Source: Planctomyces sp.
GTDB taxonomy: Bacteria > Planctomycetota > Planctomycetia > Planctomycetales > Planctomycetaceae
Direction: 5' to 3'
DNA length: 48,683 nucleotides
Assembly (NCBI GenBank): GCA_013822855.1
Contig: PNLE01000007.1
Span: 1 to 48,683 of the forward strand
In this document: positions 46,301 through 48,683 of the stretch, piece after piece
Position numbering within the stretch: position 1 is the first letter of the stretch
How the letters are laid out: each line of letters begins with the position of its first letter
Translations under genes and position numbers: made by a program
The notes under the pieces: model-generated
Seen by the model: the letters and a program-made list of their open reading frames with translations, nothing else
Told to the model about the DNA's origin: nothing
Database searches by the model: none

Positions 46301-46930
46301 CACACCGAAAGGGGTTTCGATATGGCTATGGATATAGATCGACTGGTTCATATAGAGCAGACCATCGAACCCCCAGCGGAAGGTGTGGAGGATATGGTGC
46401 GTATCCTCGGTTCCGAAGCCGGAGAGGATGATGCGTGATTCGTCGGCCTTGTCGTCGCCGTTGGTGTCTTTGAAGTGCACCAGTTCGGTGCTGTTGGCGA
46501 CGTAGGCGCCGCCATCGCCCGGGATGACGGCAGTGGGGATGAGGAGGCCGTCGGCGAAGACGGTCGTCTTGTCGGCCTGGCCATCGCCGTTGGTGTCTTC
46601 GAGGATGAGGATCTTGTCGTTGGCGACTTTGCCCGGCTCGATCTGGGGATAGATCTCGGACGCGGCCACCCACAGCCTGCCGCGGGCGTCGAAGTTCATC
46701 TGGATCGGCTTGTGGATCAGCGGGTCAGCGGCGAAGAGGTTGATCTCGAAGCCTTCAGCCACTTCCAGCGTCTTCTGTTCCTCCGCCGGATCGGGCGAGG
46801 GGATATCCTTGAGTTCCCGCTGTGCGAGGGCCGCCGGGCTGGTGGCGACCACCAGGAGGAGGGCAATCGCGGTCGTCGACAGGGCCATCGAAATGGGGCG
46901 GAAGAGAGAGATGAACATCAGGAGCGGCAT
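43385..46930 (-). CDS. PVC-type heme-binding CxxCH / membrane-bound dehydrogenase-domain protein
   Basis: 1181 residues, a family typical of Planctomycetes. The signal peptide (ALSTTAIALLLVVATSPAALAQRE, about residues 15-38) directs export. The N-terminal region to about 400 is a beta-propeller/dehydrogenase-like domain: EGFEINLFAADPLIHKPIQMNFDARGRLWVAAS, DTNGDGQADKTTVFADGL, THHILHTFRWGFDGLLYMNQS, GHRVCRFKLTPEGTGYV, DIKQGPDGAIYIADWYNPIIQH. About 400-870 is HEAT/ARM-like repeats. The single heme site SCVKCH (about 901-905) follows, with a later LADLIAFLSQLGK. The redox partner and substrate are unknown; it may oxidise sugars or derivatives in the periplasm. It lies 159 bp downstream of the SGNH hydrolase gene on the same strand. 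Confidence 0.92.
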   Translation of the reverse strand: MPLLMFISLFRPISMALSTTAIALLLVVATSPAALAQRELKDIPSPDPAEEQKTLEVAEGFEINLFAADPLIHKPIQMNFDARGRLWVAASEIYPQIEPGKVANDKILILEDTNGDGQADKTTVFADGLLIPTAVIPGDGGAYVANSTELVHFKDTNGDDKADESRIILSGFGTEDTHHILHTFRWGFDGLLYMNQSIYIHSHIETPFGVKRLNAGGIWQYRPATGQLEILARGWVNTWGHHFDRYGQSFATDGAGGEGINFVVPGASYPTAADSPRILHGLNPGSPKHCGLEVVDGSHLPEDWRGDLITNDFRGHRVCRFKLTPEGTGYVSKPMPDVVRTNHVAFRPIDIKQGPDGAIYIADWYNPIIQHGEVDFRDPRRDHTHGRIWRVTAKGRPLVKTPPLETATNAELVALLTAPEQFTRQQAKLVLRERPTAEVLQALANHSAKIKSGEANASEWLLESLWVHVAHDQTDFATLERLLKDPDSRIRAAAVRVLGHWVDRAAAQSPSTLPLLMALADDPHPQVRMEVVRTLAKIPTAQSAQAVLKVAAQPMDEFLEYAVWKSVNDLAPQWHAAVLQGEWSPGVSLSSGSILPLLYGIKATKAVQLMPPLVAWLQQGKIPASEVGATMEVIGSLGGPAQLSLVLKAALDATTPGSQRALLLEALASAKRARDIQPAGQMEEIAPLLKSSDASEKLVAVELAGLWKLNSLAGELRALAQDRGIAGNVRTTAIQSLARLGGDDNVALLLKLANQGKNSADANVPAEDPAIRVTAIRGLTPLAKEAAAKAAVGLLAESPTPDVVGEVMQIFLNEKGGSSLLAASLSGAKLSEDTAKLALRSVTGSGREEPQLQAALRDAGQLGSGPKVWAPAELAAILDTVSKEGNPARGEQVFRRAELSCVKCHAIGGAGGAVGPDLVSIGASAQLDYLLDSMTNPNKQVKENYNTVILALADGRVQTGIVTRKSATEIVLRDANDVEVAVPVSEIEEQSAGTSLMPAGLADGLTQTELADLIAFLSQLGKVGPYAPPSGAYAMRWEVLVPSDEAWTRLYRTSDTELLRQGGNLGWKPAFSQVNGTLPLADLPAFRTRDRLAEKARQVMFLKTTAVVTTPGPARLILNDATGIDLWIDGESIPASQTTKVNWPTGSHTIHLAIDLQKRTGDVKLELVPEGSAQAKWQVKP

Positions 46931-47028
46931 CCCGGGGAATGGGCGTATATCGTTCGCAGATTCAGAATAGATACGTGTGTTCTTCTGGCGGCATTGGCTT
47001 TGATGGAGCGTCTTGCACCGGAATCCGG

Positions 47029-47050
47029 AGCACTGGCGGAGCCAGTGGCA
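47029..47050 (-). repeat. REP-like palindrome, copy 2 (short form)
   Basis: CACTGGC-GGA-GCCAGTG (47031-47047) is a perfect 7-bp stem with flanking GGAG and GCA. The centre, GGCGGAGCCAGTGGCA, is a shorter version of the palindromes at 329-352 and 48465-48488. It lies between two minus-strand genes. Confidence 0.55.
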
Positions 47051-47075
47051 CCCTTGAACGATCGTTGCTCAAGGG
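47051..47075 (-). terminator. Hairpin after the SGNH hydrolase gene
   Basis: CCCTTGA at 47051-47057 pairs with TCAAGGG at 47069-47075 around an 11-nt loop. It begins 15 bp past the stop of the SGNH gene, in leftward order just before the REP-like stem, and could weaken read-through into the CxxCH gene. The T-run is poor. Confidence 0.4.
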
Positions 47076-47089
47076 TTTGGTGTCGATTT

Positions 47090-48118
47090 TCAGGGCTTCC
47101 CTGGGGTGGGCTTAACTTCGGAGCGGGCGGAGAGCCACTGTTGGATCGATTTTTCGGCGGCGTCGACGAGGGGATCGAACTGGGCGATTTCGACGGCGTT
47201 GTTCCCCTGCTCATGCTTTCGGAAGCCTGTCAGGTAGGTGATGTTCTGCGGTCGCCAGCGGTGGAAGAAGAGGGTGTTCTTGGCGACGACCGCTTGTCGC
47301 AATTCTTCGCGGTCTGGCTCGGGGACAGTGACACTCACGGCGGCACTACCGTCCTCGGCTGCATAGCGGAACTGGTTGGCGAGCCGACGGGCGATGATCT
47401 GTTCGCCGATGGCGTCGGGATGCAGGCCATTTTCAGCCTTCAAGGATTCCCCGGCAGCCAGTGGTGTGAAGAGGTCGATCACAGGTGCGTTGAGTTCCGC
47501 TGCGAGCTGCTTGATGGCGGCGACATACTGGCCGAGCATCACGTTCTGACCGGAGGGGTCGCGTACGGGGGAGACGGTCTTCTCGAAAGGGTAGGGGGTG
47601 ATGAAGACCAACCGGGCGCCGGTGGCCTTGGTGATGTCGTTCGCCAGCTGGCGGTACTGAGCGGTGAACTTCGGCAAGCCCGCAGCACCGGCCCACGATT
47701 CGTTGACACCATACGAGAGCCAGACCGTGGTGGGCTTGAGTTCCTTCGCCAGTTCGATGAGGCGGGAGTAACCCACGGCGGGGGCGTCAAAGATTCCCCG
47801 GCTTTCAGCCCAGACGGTGTCTCCGCTCCAGCCGAGGTTCCGCAGCGTGAACGGCTGGGAACCCATGCGGGTGAGGAGTTCGGTTTCAACTTGGCCGTAG
47901 TTCACATCGCGCTCGACCCATGTCGGCCCGATCCAGACCACCCGGTCATTGGCTCGCAATATGGGCTGGGCAGAGGCTGATGAAGCGTAGGTCGTCGCTG
48001 GCTTTGCGACGGGTGGTGGCTCGGTGGCCAGAACCTGCGGGGAACCAGTCATGGCCAGGCCTGCCAGGATCACTGCAACCAGTAAGGTCTTGGGGAAGGC
48101 GAACTGCGGGAGGGGCAT
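47090..48118 (-). CDS. Secreted SGNH/GDSL-type hydrolase with unusual block I
   Basis: 342 residues from ATG 48118 (GAGAAAG upstream); ATG 48145 is also possible. The signal peptide MPLPQFAFPKTLLVAVILAGLAMTGS ends near VLATEPP. SGNH-fold blocks: block I region VVWIGPTWVERD lacks the GDS serine of the family (related planctomycete proteins read GDT); block II Gly in LGWSGDTVW; block III Asn in YGVNESWAG; block V NGLHPDAIGEQ with the Asp-x-x-His-like pair. So the nucleophile is in question, and it may be inactive or use another residue. The C-terminal region RHTLFFHRWRPQNITYLTGFR-like (NTLFFHRWRPQN) is a planctomycete extension. SGNH domains are often encoded next to or fused with CxxCH proteins in this phylum. 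Confidence 0.8.
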   Translation of the reverse strand: MPLPQFAFPKTLLVAVILAGLAMTGSPQVLATEPPPVAKPATTYASSASAQPILRANDRVVWIGPTWVERDVNYGQVETELLTRMGSQPFTLRNLGWSGDTVWAESRGIFDAPAVGYSRLIELAKELKPTTVWLSYGVNESWAGAAGLPKFTAQYRQLANDITKATGARLVFITPYPFEKTVSPVRDPSGQNVMLGQYVAAIKQLAAELNAPVIDLFTPLAAGESLKAENGLHPDAIGEQIIARRLANQFRYAAEDGSAAVSVTVPEPDREELRQAVVAKNTLFFHRWRPQNITYLTGFRKHEQGNNAVEIAQFDPLVDAAEKSIQQWLSARSEVKPTPGKP

Positions 48119-48373
48119 AGCCAACTTTCTCGGTGACGGATTCATTCCGGCGACACTCAGGGCAGACTCTGTTTGCCACTGCTGTGCCGTTGAAGATATC
48201 CATGCCCGTTGATGGATTCCACCCTCTGTCGACCGTGGAGAGTTGGGTCCGCACGAAGTCGAACTATCGATCAGCGGCATTGTGTGGTTGGGGCGAGGCG
48301 ATCGGCAAACAGAGGGGGCGGAATGGCGAGAAGACCGAGCTCAAGAAGGAATGGAGGATGCTTGATACGGACG

Positions 48374-48417
48374 GACTCGCCCTCACCCCGGCCCTCTCCC
48401 ATAGGAATGGGCGAGGG
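48374..48417 (+). repeat. Dispersed repeat, right copy (ALTPALSHRN type)
   Basis: Matches 183-226 of the minus strand with about two differences over about 44 bp. It contains CCCTCTCCCAT-AGGAATGGG, with a weak internal hairpin. Its two frames read ALTPALSHRNGRG and SPRPSPIGMGEG, peptides I recall as common in mis-annotated intergenic repeats. Confidence 0.7.
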
Positions 48418-48464
48418 GGAGGAGCCGGTGGGGAACTTAAAAGCCGATGCTGTTGGCGGGAAGA

Positions 48465-48488
48465 GCACTGCTGGCGAGCCAGCAGTGG
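48465..48488 (+). repeat. REP-like palindrome, copy 3 (perfect)
   Basis: ACTGCTGGC-GA-GCCAGCAGT at 48467-48486 is a perfect 9-bp stem, with flanks AGC and GGCACA. It matches 329-352 (minus strand) with one difference in the stem and is the best copy of the family in the window. Confidence 0.7.
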
Positions 48489-48562
48489 CACACGGCGAAT
48501 GAGTGGGCTTATTGGATCGAATTTCGTGGACTGCGTGGCAGGCCCACATTCAAGAAAAGAGG

Positions 48563-48598
48563 CACGCCAAAGGGACCTCCGAAAGTCCCTTTGGCGTG
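48563..48598 (-). terminator. Intrinsic terminator of the right-edge tRNA
   Basis: A perfect 14-bp stem, CACGCCAAAGGGAC / GTCCCTTTGGCGTG, with an 8-nt loop. On the minus strand it is followed by CCTCTTTTCTTG, and it lies about 50 bp past the 3' end of the tRNA. Confidence 0.85.
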
Positions 48599-48648
48599 AA
48601 AGTTTGCTTTCATCCTGGGTGCGCTGTTGAGCAAAACCCTTGGAAAAA

Positions 48649-48683
48649 TGGCTAGGGCCGGGATCGAACCGGCGACACCAGGA
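48649..48683 (-). tRNA. Partial tRNA, probably tRNA-Phe (3' part only)
   Basis: On the minus strand the window ends inside a tRNA gene. The T arm GCCGG-TTCGATC-CCGGC (plus 48657-48673), the acceptor 3' strand CCTAGCC (48650-48656) and the discriminator A (48649) are clear; CCA is not encoded. The 3' side of the anticodon stem and variable loop, TCCTGGTGTC, resembles bacterial tRNA-Phe (AAATCC-TTGTGTC type), so Phe is likely, but the anticodon lies outside the window. Confidence 0.75.

Larger units (their letters stand above)
48119..48648. other. Repeat-rich intergenic region before the right-edge tRNA
   Basis: About 530 bp. It should hold the leftward promoter of the SGNH gene. It carries the right copy of the ALTPALSHRN repeat, the perfect REP-like palindrome and the tRNA terminator, each listed separately. 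The open frames here translate repeats and lack coding support. Confidence 0.6.

Noticed and set aside
46475-47980. A 501-codon frame on the plus strand opposite the CxxCH and SGNH genes
   Set aside because: It spans the gap between two confident minus-strand genes and has no coding features of its own.

Overview
The window looks like a chromosomal segment of a Planctomycetes bacterium (Planctomycetales, perhaps a Planctopirus/Gimesia/Schlesneria relative; the genus is inference). The evidence is the gene families: a giant PVC-type CxxCH cytochrome/dehydrogenase, a planctomycete-type 'GLDT' acyl-carrier-like protein, a TPR protein ending in two RNA polymerase alpha-CTD domains, PQQ-repeat and prolyl-oligopeptidase-like secreted proteins, and Gram-negative envelope genes (LPS heptose synthesis, porin, periplasmic glucan synthesis). 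DNA is moderately GC-rich. I see no insertion sequence, prophage, integrase or CRISPR array, and most of the window is ordinary core and lineage-specific chromosome.

Layout. 1-673: repeat-bearing intergenic DNA. 674-5062: a frameshifted acyl-carrier-like gene, a lipoprotein, a Cys-rich membrane protein, tRNA-Ser(CGA) with its terminator, a His-rich lipoprotein and a GGDEF protein. 5226-12600: an esterase, an M32 carboxypeptidase, a TlpA-like thioredoxin, EpmA, a PQQ-repeat protein and an iron-type alcohol dehydrogenase. 12679-20933: a SpoIID/LytB-domain protein, the TPR/alpha-CTD protein, a small zinc-ribbon protein, clpC, and a divergent thiE whose N-terminus resembles Clp N-terminal repeats. 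20958-25996: a secreted hydrolase, a single-pass membrane protein and a 2-keto acid decarboxylase. 26510-32697: opgG, a novel linker gene and opgH (periplasmic glucan synthesis), then a convergent porin. 32944-36488: rpoD and gltA diverge from a 665-bp leader. 36560-43328: a kinase-like protein, hldE, waaF, a GT4 glycosyltransferase, a WaaP-type kinase and plsY. 43385-48118: the CxxCH protein and an SGNH-like hydrolase. The right edge holds repeats, a terminator and the 3' part of a tRNA, probably tRNA-Phe.

Functional themes. The right half is about the Gram-negative envelope: heptose activation and transfer (hldE, waaF), further core glycosylation and phosphorylation (GT4, WaaP-like), phospholipid synthesis (plsY), periplasmic glucans (opgGH) and a porin. 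The middle holds housekeeping functions: primary sigma factor, citrate synthase, ClpC and thiamine phosphate synthase. Non-coding signals I can support are one full and one partial tRNA, several strong terminator hairpins, three REP-like palindromes, and an inverted pair of a roughly 44-bp repeat at the two window ends. No wholly new multi-gene system is evident. The best leads are the TPR/double alpha-CTD protein, the Clp_N-ThiD2-ThiE fusion beside clpC, the unknown gene translationally coupled between opgG and opgH, and the acyl-carrier-like gene broken at a C5 run.
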